The notes beneath the pieces are model-generated. The model did no database searches. It was not told the DNA's origin and saw only the letters and a program-made list of their open reading frames with translations. 64,000 nucleotides of DNA from Dyella acidiphila. GTDB lineage: Bacteria > Pseudomonadota > Gammaproteobacteria > Xanthomonadales > Rhodanobacteraceae. The position numbers and the translations under genes are program-made. Location: positions 310,001-374,000 of the forward strand of contig NZ_JACZZA010000001.1 of assembly GCF_014863405.1 (NCBI RefSeq), in the 5' to 3' direction. Positions 43,179-52,929 of this stretch are shown here, piece after piece (positions within the stretch are counted from its first letter, which is position 1; the number at the start of each line of letters is the position of its first letter).

Positions 43179-43247
43179 ACGCCGCATTGACGGCAATATC
43201 GCGCGCCAGGGGCCATGCTCGGCACTCCTTGCCGAGGAGGACCCATC

Positions 43248-43580
43248 ATGAACCGCTGCGCACGCATGCTCCCGCTGCTGCTCCTCACCACGCTGTTGCC
43301 GCTGGCCGGCATGGCCCAGACCGGCCTCAATGAAACCGCTCGCTCGGTGAAGGCGCTGGACAAGAATTTCGATGCGGCCGACAAGAACCACGATGGCCTG
43401 CTCACCCGCGACGAAGCGCAGACCGGCCAGGTGCCGTTTATCGCCAACAACTTCGACGCCATCGACACTCATCATCGCGGCGCCGTGTCCAAGCAGGACG
43501 TGCATGCCTATATCGCCGCGAAGCTGACCCAGTCACAGACCCCGGCATCGGCGGCATCGGCTGGCGCCATTCATCCGTAA
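43248..43580 (+). CDS. Exported EF-hand protein
   Basis: 110 residues. Signal peptide MNRCARMLPLLLLTTLLPLAGMA. An EF-hand loop is plain: DAADKNHDGLLTRDE (Asp-x-Asn-x-Asp-Gly...Glu). A second degenerate hand (DAIDTHHRGAVSKQD) follows. Likely calcium-binding in the periplasm or outside the cell. GAGGAGG is 7 nt before ATG 43248. The 70-nt gap behind bestrophin allows co-transcription. Confidence 0.83.
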   Translation: MNRCARMLPLLLLTTLLPLAGMAQTGLNETARSVKALDKNFDAADKNHDGLLTRDEAQTGQVPFIANNFDAIDTHHRGAVSKQDVHAYIAAKLTQSQTPASAASAGAIHP

Positions 43581-43594
43581 CGGCATACACCGGA

Positions 43595-44254
43595 TCAATC
43601 GCGATCCGGTGCACCCAGCGGAAACCACGGGCGGAACGGCCGTGCCTCGTCCACCGCGCGCGCAAACGACGGCCGTGCCAGCAGGCGCTGGCGGTAGGCG
43701 ATCACATGCTTGAAGGAAGGGTCGATGCGGTGCGTCCAGTCCGCATAGAACAGGAACGGCGCCGCGCCACAGTCGGCCAGGCTGAAGCGCTCGCCCGCCG
43801 CCCATTCGCGATCGGCCATGGTCTGGTCCAGCCATGCGTACGAGGTTTCCAGCATGGTGCGCGCATCGGCCACGCCGCGTGCATCGCGCTCGCCTTCCGT
43901 ACGCAGTGCATCGAACACGATTTTCTGCTGCGGCGTCGATACGTAGTTGTCGAAGAAGCGGTCCATAAAGCGCACCTGCAAGGCATCGCGCGGATCCGCC
44001 GGCAGCAGGGAAACCGGCCCGGGATAATGCTGGGCGAGGTATTCGATGATGATGCTGGCTTCCTTGATGCACTGTTCGCCGTCGCGCAGGATCGGCATGC
44101 GCTTGTGCGGCCATAGCGCGCTGAATTCGGCCATGATGGCGGGATTGTCCGGGCCGAGCGTGCACCATTCGAACGGCGTGCCGTTTTCGTAGAGCGCGGT
44201 CAGCACTTTCTGGCAATACGAGGAAAACGGGTGGGCGTAGAGTTTCAGCGTCAT
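43595..44254 (-). CDS. Glutathione S-transferase family protein
   Basis: 219 residues. Thioredoxin-fold N-terminal domain KLYAHPFSSYCQKVLTALYENGTPFEW, with KRMPILRDGEQCIKEASIIIEYL (the cis-Pro and Ser-containing glutathione motif), and helical C-terminal domain with FSLADCGAAPFLFYADW. Conjugates or reduces with glutathione; specific substrate unknown. ATG 44254 starts at MTLKLYAHPF; the upstream frame to 44326 is not homologous. Convergent with the EF-hand gene. Confidence 0.92.
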   Translation of the reverse strand: MTLKLYAHPFSSYCQKVLTALYENGTPFEWCTLGPDNPAIMAEFSALWPHKRMPILRDGEQCIKEASIIIEYLAQHYPGPVSLLPADPRDALQVRFMDRFFDNYVSTPQQKIVFDALRTEGERDARGVADARTMLETSYAWLDQTMADREWAAGERFSLADCGAAPFLFYADWTHRIDPSFKHVIAYRQRLLARPSFARAVDEARPFRPWFPLGAPDRD

Positions 44255-44405
44255 GCTGGTGTCCTTGGGCGGTGTCAGTAGTGGGCCTTTGTAGGGACGA
44301 CGAAGCTCACCGGCACAAATCGACAACCGCTCTCACGCCCGGCTTGCAGGCGTTATAAAGTCGGGCGCTGCAAGCTCCCCCGGTACTGCATAAGGAATAT
44401 TTCCG

Positions 44406-44879
44406 ATGAAGTCCGCCCTGCCCGCGCTGCTGTGGCTGCTCGCCGCCCCGGCCCTCGCCGCAACACCTCCGCTGCAGCACATCAACCCGCCCACCCTCGC
44501 TGCGCCGCACGGCTACACCCACGTGGTGGCGGCCGAAGGCGGCCGCATGCTGTTTATCGCCGGCCAGGTACCGCTGGACAAGGACGGCAAGCTGGTCGGC
44601 GCCGGCGACTACGCCGCGCAGGTACGCCAGACCTTCGAGAACCTCAAGGCTGCCCTGGCGGCGGGCGGCGCGGATTTCTCCAACGTGGTGGACATGACCA
44701 CCTACGTAACCGACATGGCGCAGATCGACACCTACCGGAAGATCCGCAACCAATACATGAGCGGCCCCCTGCCCGCCGCCAGCCTGGTGGAGGTGAAGGG
44801 GCTGTTCCGGGGCGACGTCATGCTGGAGATCAGCGCCATCGCGGTGGTGCCGGCCCTCCAGGCACCGGCCAAGCCCTGA
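44406..44879 (+). CDS. RidA-family protein with signal peptide
   Basis: 157 residues. The first 19 (MKSALPALLWLLAAPALAA) look like a Sec signal peptide; the rest is a RidA/YjgF domain with GGRMLFIAGQVPLDKDGKLV, QTFENLKAALAAGGADFSNVV and LVEVKGLFRGDVMLEISAIAVV. Cytoplasmic RidA deaminates imines; here, an Arg-type substrate residue (usual R in PxR) is not evident and the protein is exported, so another role is likely. AAGGAA upstream of ATG 44406. Confidence 0.85.
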   Translation: MKSALPALLWLLAAPALAATPPLQHINPPTLAAPHGYTHVVAAEGGRMLFIAGQVPLDKDGKLVGAGDYAAQVRQTFENLKAALAAGGADFSNVVDMTTYVTDMAQIDTYRKIRNQYMSGPLPAASLVEVKGLFRGDVMLEISAIAVVPALQAPAKP

Positions 44880-44959
44880 CGGCCCAGGCTCCCGGCGCCC
44901 TGGCCACGGCTGGGGCGCCATTTCAAAATCGGGCCCCTCATACGTCATAGCCGGTATCT

Positions 44960-44979
44960 GCCGGACGCCTGCGTCCGGC
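44960..44979. promoter_or_regulatory. Short perfect hairpin upstream of 97-aa gene
   Basis: 9-bp stem GCCGGACGC-CT-GCGTCCGGC, 13 nt before the start at 44993. Might mask or position the ribosome site. Confidence 0.4.
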
Positions 44980-44992
44980 CATCCCCCAGGAC

Positions 44993-45286
44993 GTGTGCCC
45001 CGTGGCCTTGACCCGCAAAGACATCGAGCAAGAATTGACCACCCTGGGCGGCCTAGTGCCGCGCCTGCTGCAGGACAGCCGCGGGGCCGAATTCTGGATC
45101 GAGTTCCTGGAGCGCGCCAACGCCATCAAGGACAGCGCCCCCGCCGCCCTGCGCGACTGGGTAACCGAGCGCATCTACCAGCTGCTGGCCGAATACGGCA
45201 TCTCGCCTCCGTGGCAATGGATCAGCGGCAATGCCGCGCAGGCCGGTCGCGTCTATGCCTTTCCCAGCGGCAAGCGGGTTGCCTGA
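44993..45286 (+). CDS. Hypothetical protein, 97 aa
   Basis: Soluble helical protein (LTRKDIEQELTTLGGLVPRL, AEFWIEFLERANAIKDSAP, RIYQLLAEYGISPPWQWI), no motif recognised. Starts with GTG at 44993 or at 45002; no ATG is available near the N-terminus. C-terminal GRVYAFPSGKRVA is polar. Codon use is ordinary for the window. Confidence 0.6.
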   Translation: MCPVALTRKDIEQELTTLGGLVPRLLQDSRGAEFWIEFLERANAIKDSAPAALRDWVTERIYQLLAEYGISPPWQWISGNAAQAGRVYAFPSGKRVA

Positions 45287-45345
45287 GATCGGCTCCGCCG
45301 GACCGCACGCCGCACTAAGCTAGGCCCAGCTCCGATCCGGAGTCC

Positions 45346-45549
45346 ATGCGCGAGGCGCTTATGCATACGCATCCGTTCTTTGGGTTGATCGCGGCGGTGC
45401 TGGCAGTGATTCCAAGCTGGAAAATCGTCTCCAAAGCTGGCTACAACGGCGCCTGGTCGCTGCTGATCTTCGTACCGCTGGTCAACTTCATCATGCTGTA
45501 TGTATTCGCCTTCAGCGAATGGCCGAAAGAGCGGCAGCCACTGCCATAG
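45346..45549 (+). CDS. Small two-helix membrane protein, 67 aa
   Basis: Two hydrophobic segments (FFGLIAAVLAVIPSWKIVSK and GAWSLLIFVPLVNFIMLYVFAF) flank KAGYNGAW, a pattern seen in small phage-shock-like or DUF805-related membrane proteins. Two starts are possible, ATG 45346 (GGAG upstream) and ATG 45361 (GAGG upstream). Function unknown. Confidence 0.65.
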   Translation: MREALMHTHPFFGLIAAVLAVIPSWKIVSKAGYNGAWSLLIFVPLVNFIMLYVFAFSEWPKERQPLP

Positions 45550-45681
45550 CCCTTGGCATGGCGCCGATGCGCAACGCGATCTTGCCGATTCAAACCCATC
45601 GGCCAGTTCAATCGAATTCAAGCGCTGTAGCCGCCGCAGGCGGAGTGCTTGCCACTCCGCCTGCGTCGTATAGATCACCGG

Positions 45682-46233
45682 CTATTTGGCGCCTGCTGCC
45701 GCTACTGCTGTTGCATCTGACGGAATAAGTTCGGAAGAGCACCAACGCTGTTTGCCGCCCTGCCCGGCAGTCGTATCGGCCGAAGGCGAGCAATGGCCGT
45801 ACACGTGAGTACCTTGCAGCTTCCAGTATCCGCGCAACACCGGCCCTTCCGAAGCCAGGGTGAAGTACACGTTGGTATTGCCGTCAGCCTGTGGCTGCGC
45901 GTGCAACGTCACGTTCATCAGCAATTGCGCGCCTTCGTGCCTGCCGTTGACCAGGGCGGACGAGGTGGTCCAGGTGCGCACGTTCTTCCACAGCAGATCG
46001 TTGACTGCCGTGGGCAGGCGCTGGGCGTGCTGGATGGAACGCACCTGGCCACGACCATCTACGTAGACCAATAGCGGCAGATTCATCACCTGGCCGGCCT
46101 GGTTCTGCGCGTTGGCGGCGGGGGCCGTTTGAGCGACTGGAGAGATGCTCGGGGAAACACCGCTTGCCATGGCGCTCGCTGCGCCTGCAAGCAAAAGAAC
46201 GGGTAACAGCGAAACTACATTTGCACGGTTCAT
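45682..46233 (-). CDS. Exported protein of unknown function, 183 aa
   Basis: Signal peptide MNRANVVSLLPVLLLAGAASAMA then a Gln/Asn/Ala-rich linker and a domain with YVDGRGQVRSIQHAQRLPTAV and LLMNVTLHAQPQADGNTNVYF; two Cys near the C-terminus (GHCSP, RWCSS). Not recognised. AGGAG upstream of ATG 46233. Its gene lies downstream of the autotransporter terminator and in the same direction. Confidence 0.68.
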   Translation of the reverse strand: MNRANVVSLLPVLLLAGAASAMASGVSPSISPVAQTAPAANAQNQAGQVMNLPLLVYVDGRGQVRSIQHAQRLPTAVNDLLWKNVRTWTTSSALVNGRHEGAQLLMNVTLHAQPQADGNTNVYFTLASEGPVLRGYWKLQGTHVYGHCSPSADTTAGQGGKQRWCSSELIPSDATAVAAAGAK

Positions 46234-46335
46234 ATCCTTAACTCCTGCAAATGATGCGTGGTGGCGGACGTTGCAGGGTCGGTTTACTCCCCGCCAAAGC
46301 GGGGTGTCAAGCCGCAAGAAATAGCGCAAGGAAAA

Positions 46336-46359
46336 CCCCTCTCCCGGCCGGGAGAGGGG
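46336..46359 (-). terminator. Terminator of the autotransporter gene
   Basis: Perfect 24-nt palindrome CCCCTCTCCCGG/CCGGGAGAGGGG, followed on the minus strand by TTTT, 14 nt past the stop. Confidence 0.88.
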
Positions 46360-46373
46360 CCGTTTCATACCGC

Positions 46374-49300
46374 TCAGAAGTGCTTGGTAAAACCGAAGCT
46401 CAGCGCGTTGTCGTGCAGATGACTGCCGAACAGGCCTTCGTAGTCGAGATACAGACTCCACGATGCACCGGCCTGCGCCACAATGCGCGCGCTTGCCGTA
46501 CCCATGCCGCGTCCCTGTGCTGCAGCCGGCAACGCAAACACGGTGCCGTCCTGTGCACTGACCTCGGTCACCGGCGTCGCCGCATTGCGCGTGTCGTAGC
46601 GATAGCCGAGGCTGAACTGCGGCACATAGGTCACGCCTTGCGCCACAAAGCTGTGACCGATCGCCATCGCCGCATAAGGCTGCAACGCGATATAGCTGCT
46701 GCGCATGCCGGTTACCGGGAAATAGCTCGCCTCGGGATTGCTGCTGACCAGCGTTTCATGAAAGCCGTCCAGCGTCTGGCGCTGATACAGCACGCCGGCT
46801 GCGGGGGTGAGCTGCCATTGCGATACCTGCATGGGCCACGCTGCCTGCAAGGCGCCGGACAGCGTGTCGCCATCCGGCGTCGATGTGGCCATGCCGATGC
46901 CGCTGGCACGATTGAAGCGATAGCCGCTGTGCATGTAGTCGACCACTGCCGAGAGCACCAGCGGACCGGCATCGGCATAAGCGTAGAAGCCGCCATGCGC
47001 ACTTTCGACCCGTCCATTGCCGCCGGACTTGTCGCTGCCGTTGACCTGATCCAGGCCTGCCTGCACACCTGCATGCAACACATCGCCAAACGCATGATCA
47101 GCACCGGCCAGCAGGCCGAACGCGGTGCTGTTCAAGCCATTTGCACCATCGAGCGAGAGACTGGAGCCGGTGTACTGCGCCCACACGCCAGAGCCGCATG
47201 CAGCGGAAGTGACGTTCTGCATCGACGGTGCATTGCCTGCACCACAAGCCGCGTCATGCGGCATCAACGCCACATCGAGCACGGATACCAGATCTTGCTG
47301 GCTGACCACATTCGCGCTGCGCATCAGATTGCCGTACAGGCTGCCGTCGAGCGGAGCGACCTTGGTGGTGGGAGCCGATGCAGCCGGCGCCAATATCAGG
47401 TCGGCTTCGGTGCCGGTGTAGCTGATCTGCGAAGTAAGCGAACCCGGCACGGTACCGTTGACCGTGGCGAACGTGCCGCTCAACGCGCCAGCCTGCACCA
47501 ACGTGAACTTATTGGAGCTGTAGGTGCCCGGGGCGAAAATCAGATTCAGGCCGCCGCCGAGCGTTGCGGTGCCGCTGACTGCCAGGCTCGATGTCTGCGT
47601 CGGCGTCACATCGAGCTGCAGCACGCCGTCGGCATTCTGCAGGTAATTGCCCTGGATGCTGAGCGTGCCGATGGAACCACCGGCCCACACCAAGCCATCG
47701 TTGGTGACATTGCCGATCACCGTGCCGTGTCCGCGCAAGGTGGCGCCGCTTTGCACATCCACCGGGCCATCGATCGATGCCGATGCATGATCGCTGTCGC
47801 CCACCTCCAGCGTGCCGGCGCTGATCGTGGTGCCACCCGTGTAGGTATTGACGCCATCCAGGATCAAGGTACCGATGCCAGTCTTGCTGACACCGCCGCT
47901 GCCGCTGATCACACCGCTGTAAGTACCGTCGCTGGTCTGGTCGAACTCGGTGCTAGCGTTGTTGACGATGCCGCCTTCCAGGCTGCCCGCATTGCCTTGC
48001 AGCGTACCGGCGTTGACCGTGGTGCCGCCGGTATAGGTGTTCGCGCCGCTGAGCACCAGCGTGCCGCTGCCGCTCTTGACCACTGCGCCGCTACCGGAGA
48101 TCACACCGGCAAACGTGCCATTGGCGGTTTGATCGAATGCCAGCGTGGCGTTATTGGCGATATTGCCGTGCAGGCTGTTGCTGTCGCCCTGCAAGGTACC
48201 GGCACTGATGGTGGTGCCGCCGCCATAGCTGTTGGCGCCGGTGAAGATCAGCGTGCCGCTGCCGCTCTTGCTCACTGCGCCACTGCCGGAAATCACGCCG
48301 GCGAAGGTGCCGCTGCCTTGCTGCACAAAGGCAACCGTACCGCTGTTGGCGATATCGCCCTGCAGGCTGCCTGCATCGCCCTGCAGGGTACCAGCGTTCA
48401 CCGTAGTACCGCCGCTGTAGGTATTGGCGCCGCTCAGCGTCAGCGTCGCGCTGCCGTTCTTCACCAGCACGCCTGTACCGGACATCGCACCGGCATATGT
48501 ACCGTCGCTGTTTTGCACAAACACTACGGTGGCGTTATTGGTGATATCACCCTGCAGACTGGTGCTGTCGCCCTGCAACGTACCCGCGCTGACGATAGTG
48601 CTGCCGCTATAGGTGTTGGCGCCGGCGAGCACCAGCGTGCCCGGGCCGCTCTTCAACAAGCCGCCGGTGCCGGTAAGCGCCTGCGTTACGGTGAAGGTAT
48701 TGGCGGCATCGGCAATATCGAAACCGCCGCCCGGCGCGCCCCAGGTGATGCTGCGCGCGGTCTGCTGGAAACTGGTGCCGGTGATTTCCAGCGAGCCGCC
48801 TTCGAAATCCAGCGGGTCACTGCTGCCACCCAGATTGGCATCCGAGGACACCGACAAATAACCACCGCTCAGCGTGGTAACCCCGGTATAGACGTTGCTG
48901 CCGGTGAGCACCAGGGTGCCGCCGTCGGTCTTGTTGAAACCGTCGACGCCATCCAGCACGTTATCGATGATCGCTGTATCCCCGCTGCTTACGCGCAGCA
49001 CCGGCGCCACGCCGTTCTGGCCAATCAGATCGATGCTGCCGCCGGTGAGGTGATAACCGTCGCTGACGAACTGCATGCCGAGCGCGCCGACATTGCCGTT
49101 GCTGTCATCCACCGTCACCGTGCCCGCCGCGCCACCGAAGATCGCAAAGCCGGGCTCGGGCGACATCGGTCCCACGAACTGGCCGGTGGTATCGGACCAG
49201 GTATTGGAAAACAGCGACCAGGTGCCGCTGCCGCCGCCCATGGCACCGGGACCGGCCTGGCCGTTCGCATCCCATTCGTCGAGCGTGAGGTTCTGCGTGT

Positions 49301-52300
49301 CGATCAGGTTGATCTGCCGGCCGACAGTAAGTATCTGCAGCGACATGCCTGGCGGTGGCGCAAAGCCGCCACCGGTGATGGCAAGCGTGTTGCCCCACTG
49401 GAACAACAGATACAGACCCGGGCCCATGCTGCCGAGATTGTTCACATTGAGCGTGGACGTACCGATGCTCAGATTGCCGTGCACCACGACATGGTCGCTC
49501 TGGCCGGGCGTGGAGAAATTCGGCCCCGGTGCGCCGAAGTCGTAATTCAACTGCGAGCCATCGCCGATGGTGAGGTCGCCCAGGATGGTAAGCGAGCCCA
49601 ACTGTCCGACAGCGCCCGGCACCAGGGTGCCGCCATTGGAAAGCATCACGCTGCCTTCCACCACGCCGTAGCCGCCGAAGCGGCCGCCATTGACGCTGAC
49701 GTCGCCGGCTATCTGGGACGTGTCGTGGGTGCTGTCGCCCACGAACAAGCTGGCGCCGGCGTTGACGCTGGTGAGACCGGTATACGTGTTGATGCCGTTG
49801 AACAGCTCGCTGCCGCCATTGACCTGCACGCCGCCACTGCCGCTCATGACACCGCTGTAAGTGTCACTGGCGTTTTGGATATCCAGCGTCATCGCGCCCA
49901 GCTTCACCGAACCGCCGCCGGCAAGGCTGCTGATCGGCAGTGTGCTGCCGGCCGTCATGCCGGTGGCATCGATGGTGGCGGTGCCCGTGTTGAATTGCAC
50001 GCGCGAATCGCCGTTGCCCAGCTGGCCGCCATCGGTAAGCGTCAGCGTGCCGCCGTTGAAAATGGTTTCGCCGCTATAGCTATTGGCGCCGGAGAAGGTT
50101 TCCGCACCGCTATCCAGGGTGAGGCCGCCGCTGCCGCTGATAACGCCGCTGTAGGTATCGTTGGCGATTTTGATATCCAGCGACGCACCGCCCATCTCCA
50201 GATTGCCGCTGCCAGCAAGACTCAGCAAAACCAGCGTGGAACCGGCGCTGAGACGGGTGGCATCGAGCGTGCCATTGGCCACATTCAGGCGCGACAAACC
50301 ATTGCCGATCTGCGAACTGCCGATAAGCTCCAGCGTGCTGCCGCCATTGATGGTGGTATCGCCGGTATACACGTTGTAGCCGCTAAGCCGCTGCGTGCCG
50401 CTCTGCAAGGTCAGGCCGGCAGTGCCGCCACTGATGCCGCCACTGAATAGATCGCCAGCCTGGGCGTCGGTGATTTCCAGCACCACGCTGCCCAAGGTAA
50501 GCGTGCCGCCGCCATCCAGGCTGCTTATTTCCAGCTTGGCACCTGGGCCCATGCCGCCGGCGTTGAGCGTACCGTTGAGTTCCAGTCGCGACGCCGTGCT
50601 GCCATTCACACCAAGCTGGCCGTTTGAATTGAGATTCAGAATGGCACCGGCATCGATCGTGGTATCGCCGGTGTAGGTGTTGGCGCCGCCAAGCACCTCC
50701 GTGCCGCCCGCCAGCACAACACCGCCCGTGCCGGAGATCACGCCATCGAAGGTGTCGCTGGCCGGATTTTCGAGTACCAGCGTATGCGCGCCCAGCATCA
50801 CGCTGCTGCCGCTGGCGCTGGAAGAGAGACCGGAGGCCAAAGCAAGGGCACCGGTGATATTGCTGAAGTCGATCGTATAAGCGTTGACACCGCCGGAAAT
50901 GACCGCGGCCTGCAGGTTGCCATCGTTCTGCAGCAGCACCTCGCCGCTGTTGATGAGCAACGGCCCGCTGAAACCCGCCAGTTCGCTGCCGGCTGCAAAG
51001 GTAAGCTTGGCGGTGCCATCCTTGATCAGTTCGCCCGCGCCGCCGATGGTGCCGGCATAGCTGCCGTCGCTGCCCTGGTTGAAATCCACCGTCGGCGCGC
51101 CGCTGCCCAGACTATTGTTCGCAAACGTGAGGTTGCCGGCAAAGGTGCCGCTATTGCCGGTCAGCGTGCCTTGTTGAATGATCCAGTTGATGCCCGCGTT
51201 GCCGCTGCCGGTCAGCGTCCAATTGCTGTTGCCGGATTTGACATTGTAGGCGAAGCCGACGATCAGGCCTGCGTTCAAGCTGCCACTGTTGTCGCCGGCA
51301 AGGGTCAGTACGTCGCCACCATTGGTGGTGCCGCTGATGCTTTGCAGATCACCGGTAAAGATCGCGCCCGCATAGATGGCCAGCTGATTGCCGCCGCCGG
51401 AAAACAGCACCGCATCCGCCTGCACATTGCCATTGCTGCCACCGTCAATGGTGCCGTAGTCGATCACGGTCTCGCCGCCCCAGGCGCGCACGCCGACACC
51501 CGGCACGCCATCCTGCGAACTGCCGCCCACCACACCTGTCACGTAGGCATTGCCGCCGCTAACTTTGCCGTAGTTGGTCAGCGAGGCACCGGCGCCGACC
51601 AGGTTGACGCCAGCACCGCCGCCGCCATAACCGCCACGCTCGCCGCTGCCGTCCTGGAACGTACCGGGGCTGCCGCCGGTGCCGCCTGCAATCTGGCCAG
51701 CACCTTGATTGGTAACAGTTGCGCCGGCGCCGAGCACCAGCAAGCCGTCCCCACCACCGCCGCCACCGCCGGCATAGCCACCGCTGCCGCCGGTGCCACC
51801 ATTGCCGCCCATCAAGCTGCCGCCGACCCTGAGCGTTGTGCCACCAGCGCCTGAGGCGATGATCACGCCCGCGCCGCCACCGCCACCACCGCCGGGATCG
51901 CCGTTGTAGGCCATGCCATTGGCCGCCGTCGCCGGTGCGTCACCGCCTTTGCCGCCTTTGCCGCCACCGATGGTGGTGGTGGTTCCGACCAACCAGCTCT
52001 GATTGGACTGGCTCAGGTAGGCACCCGCACCACCACCGCCACCACCAGCGCCAACGATGCTTTGCGAATTCGCAGCGGCCGCCGCTTCACCGTCGCCGCC
52101 GTTGGCGCCGGTCACCGAGCTGCTGACACTGTTGCTCGCGCCCACGCCGCCGCCACTGCCGCCGGTGGCGGTGATGTTGATCGAGCTGTCGGGATTGAAA
52201 ATGCCGTTCGAGCCGGTGCCGCCGACACCGCCAACGGCCGTGCTGCCAGGGCCTTCGCTAGTGTTGGTGATCCAGATCGTCGCATCGCCGCCGGTGCCGT

Positions 52301-52574
52301 TGCCGGCACCGCCGTCCGGACTGCGCGTGGGGCGCTGGCCGATGCCGCCCGGCGCGGCGCATCCGGATGGATCGCCGGGCGTGCAGGTCTGACTCCACGC
52401 GGGCGAGCTGAGGCAGGCAAGCGCAAGGCCTGCGATGGCCAGCGCCAATACCGTGCGTCGCGGTGCGCGCGACGTGGCCTTGGCCGCCGTACCGCCTTGC
52501 GCGCAAGAGAGTTCCGAAGCCACCTGCACGACAGCAAGCGACCGATTCCAGACGAGCCGATAGACGCGGTTCAT
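46374..52574 (-). CDS. Giant autotransporter with passenger repeats
   Basis: 2066 residues. Extended signal peptide of ESPR type (MNRVYRLVWNRSLAVVQVAS ... LALAIAGLALACLSSPAWS), a long Gly-rich region with GGGGGGAGAY runs, about ten autotransporter-associated beta-helix repeats of the type GTLVLSGANTYTGGTTVNAG, and a C-terminal beta-barrel ending in LSFGFTKHF (terminal aromatic). Type V secreted adhesin-like surface protein; target unknown. Start 52574 follows AGGGGG with 8-nt spacing. A perfect terminator closes it. Four exact-length DNA repeats lie inside (47814-48581). The long frame on the opposite strand is a composition artefact. Confidence 0.9.
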   Translation of the reverse strand: MNRVYRLVWNRSLAVVQVASELSCAQGGTAAKATSRAPRRTVLALAIAGLALACLSSPAWSQTCTPGDPSGCAAPGGIGQRPTRSPDGGAGNGTGGDATIWITNTSEGPGSTAVGGVGGTGSNGIFNPDSSINITATGGSGGGVGASNSVSSSVTGANGGDGEAAAAANSQSIVGAGGGGGGAGAYLSQSNQSWLVGTTTTIGGGKGGKGGDAPATAANGMAYNGDPGGGGGGGAGVIIASGAGGTTLRVGGSLMGGNGGTGGSGGYAGGGGGGGDGLLVLGAGATVTNQGAGQIAGGTGGSPGTFQDGSGERGGYGGGGAGVNLVGAGASLTNYGKVSGGNAYVTGVVGGSSQDGVPGVGVRAWGGETVIDYGTIDGGSNGNVQADAVLFSGGGNQLAIYAGAIFTGDLQSISGTTNGGDVLTLAGDNSGSLNAGLIVGFAYNVKSGNSNWTLTGSGNAGINWIIQQGTLTGNSGTFAGNLTFANNSLGSGAPTVDFNQGSDGSYAGTIGGAGELIKDGTAKLTFAAGSELAGFSGPLLINSGEVLLQNDGNLQAAVISGGVNAYTIDFSNITGALALASGLSSSASGSSVMLGAHTLVLENPASDTFDGVISGTGGVVLAGGTEVLGGANTYTGDTTIDAGAILNLNSNGQLGVNGSTASRLELNGTLNAGGMGPGAKLEISSLDGGGTLTLGSVVLEITDAQAGDLFSGGISGGTAGLTLQSGTQRLSGYNVYTGDTTINGGSTLELIGSSQIGNGLSRLNVANGTLDATRLSAGSTLVLLSLAGSGNLEMGGASLDIKIANDTYSGVISGSGGLTLDSGAETFSGANSYSGETIFNGGTLTLTDGGQLGNGDSRVQFNTGTATIDATGMTAGSTLPISSLAGGGSVKLGAMTLDIQNASDTYSGVMSGSGGVQVNGGSELFNGINTYTGLTSVNAGASLFVGDSTHDTSQIAGDVSVNGGRFGGYGVVEGSVMLSNGGTLVPGAVGQLGSLTILGDLTIGDGSQLNYDFGAPGPNFSTPGQSDHVVVHGNLSIGTSTLNVNNLGSMGPGLYLLFQWGNTLAITGGGFAPPPGMSLQILTVGRQINLIDTQNLTLDEWDANGQAGPGAMGGGSGTWSLFSNTWSDTTGQFVGPMSPEPGFAIFGGAAGTVTVDDSNGNVGALGMQFVSDGYHLTGGSIDLIGQNGVAPVLRVSSGDTAIIDNVLDGVDGFNKTDGGTLVLTGSNVYTGVTTLSGGYLSVSSDANLGGSSDPLDFEGGSLEITGTSFQQTARSITWGAPGGGFDIADAANTFTVTQALTGTGGLLKSGPGTLVLAGANTYSGSTIVSAGTLQGDSTSLQGDITNNATVVFVQNSDGTYAGAMSGTGVLVKNGSATLTLSGANTYSGGTTVNAGTLQGDAGSLQGDIANSGTVAFVQQGSGTFAGVISGSGAVSKSGSGTLIFTGANSYGGGTTISAGTLQGDSNSLHGNIANNATLAFDQTANGTFAGVISGSGAVVKSGSGTLVLSGANTYTGGTTVNAGTLQGNAGSLEGGIVNNASTEFDQTSDGTYSGVISGSGGVSKTGIGTLILDGVNTYTGGTTISAGTLEVGDSDHASASIDGPVDVQSGATLRGHGTVIGNVTNDGLVWAGGSIGTLSIQGNYLQNADGVLQLDVTPTQTSSLAVSGTATLGGGLNLIFAPGTYSSNKFTLVQAGALSGTFATVNGTVPGSLTSQISYTGTEADLILAPAASAPTTKVAPLDGSLYGNLMRSANVVSQQDLVSVLDVALMPHDAACGAGNAPSMQNVTSAACGSGVWAQYTGSSLSLDGANGLNSTAFGLLAGADHAFGDVLHAGVQAGLDQVNGSDKSGGNGRVESAHGGFYAYADAGPLVLSAVVDYMHSGYRFNRASGIGMATSTPDGDTLSGALQAAWPMQVSQWQLTPAAGVLYQRQTLDGFHETLVSSNPEASYFPVTGMRSSYIALQPYAAMAIGHSFVAQGVTYVPQFSLGYRYDTRNAATPVTEVSAQDGTVFALPAAAQGRGMGTASARIVAQAGASWSLYLDYEGLFGSHLHDNALSFGFTKHF
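47814..48581 (-). repeat. Four tandem 192-bp repeats inside the autotransporter gene
   Basis: Four consecutive 64-residue units, each starting TLQG and ending (V/I)(N/S)AG, e.g. TLQGDAGSLQGDIANSG. The equal length in frame means unit loss or gain would keep the frame and change passenger length. Confidence 0.85.
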
Positions 52575-52929
52575 TTCATTGTCCCCCTGACCAGGCATAT
52601 CGCGGCGCATGGCGCACGACCCCGGCTGACAGCGCGGCATGTGGGTGCCGCCGAACGTGTTCCGAATGCGCCATGCTTGGCGCAATAACCTTCGCAACCG
52701 TATGTGCCGCCGCTGATCCATCACCGGACGGGCGCGGCTATCGTGATGGATGTCACCACTCGCAGCAACCGCTTTGGCCGGCAAAACGAACCGCGCGCGG
52801 CGACCCTTCACAAGCTGGAGCGCGCGACGGTGCGATCCGCAAAGCGCCCGCTGCAACGCAGGACTTTCCACACTGGCACGTCACCCGGCGCCATCTAAGA
52901 TCGAGCGCACGATGACACCGGAGGCTGCC

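Noticed and set aside
46251-50450. 1399-residue open frame on the plus strand
   Set aside because: Exactly antisense to the autotransporter repeats; repetitive Ala/His/Gln-rich product with no domain, caused by high GC and codon bias of the real gene.
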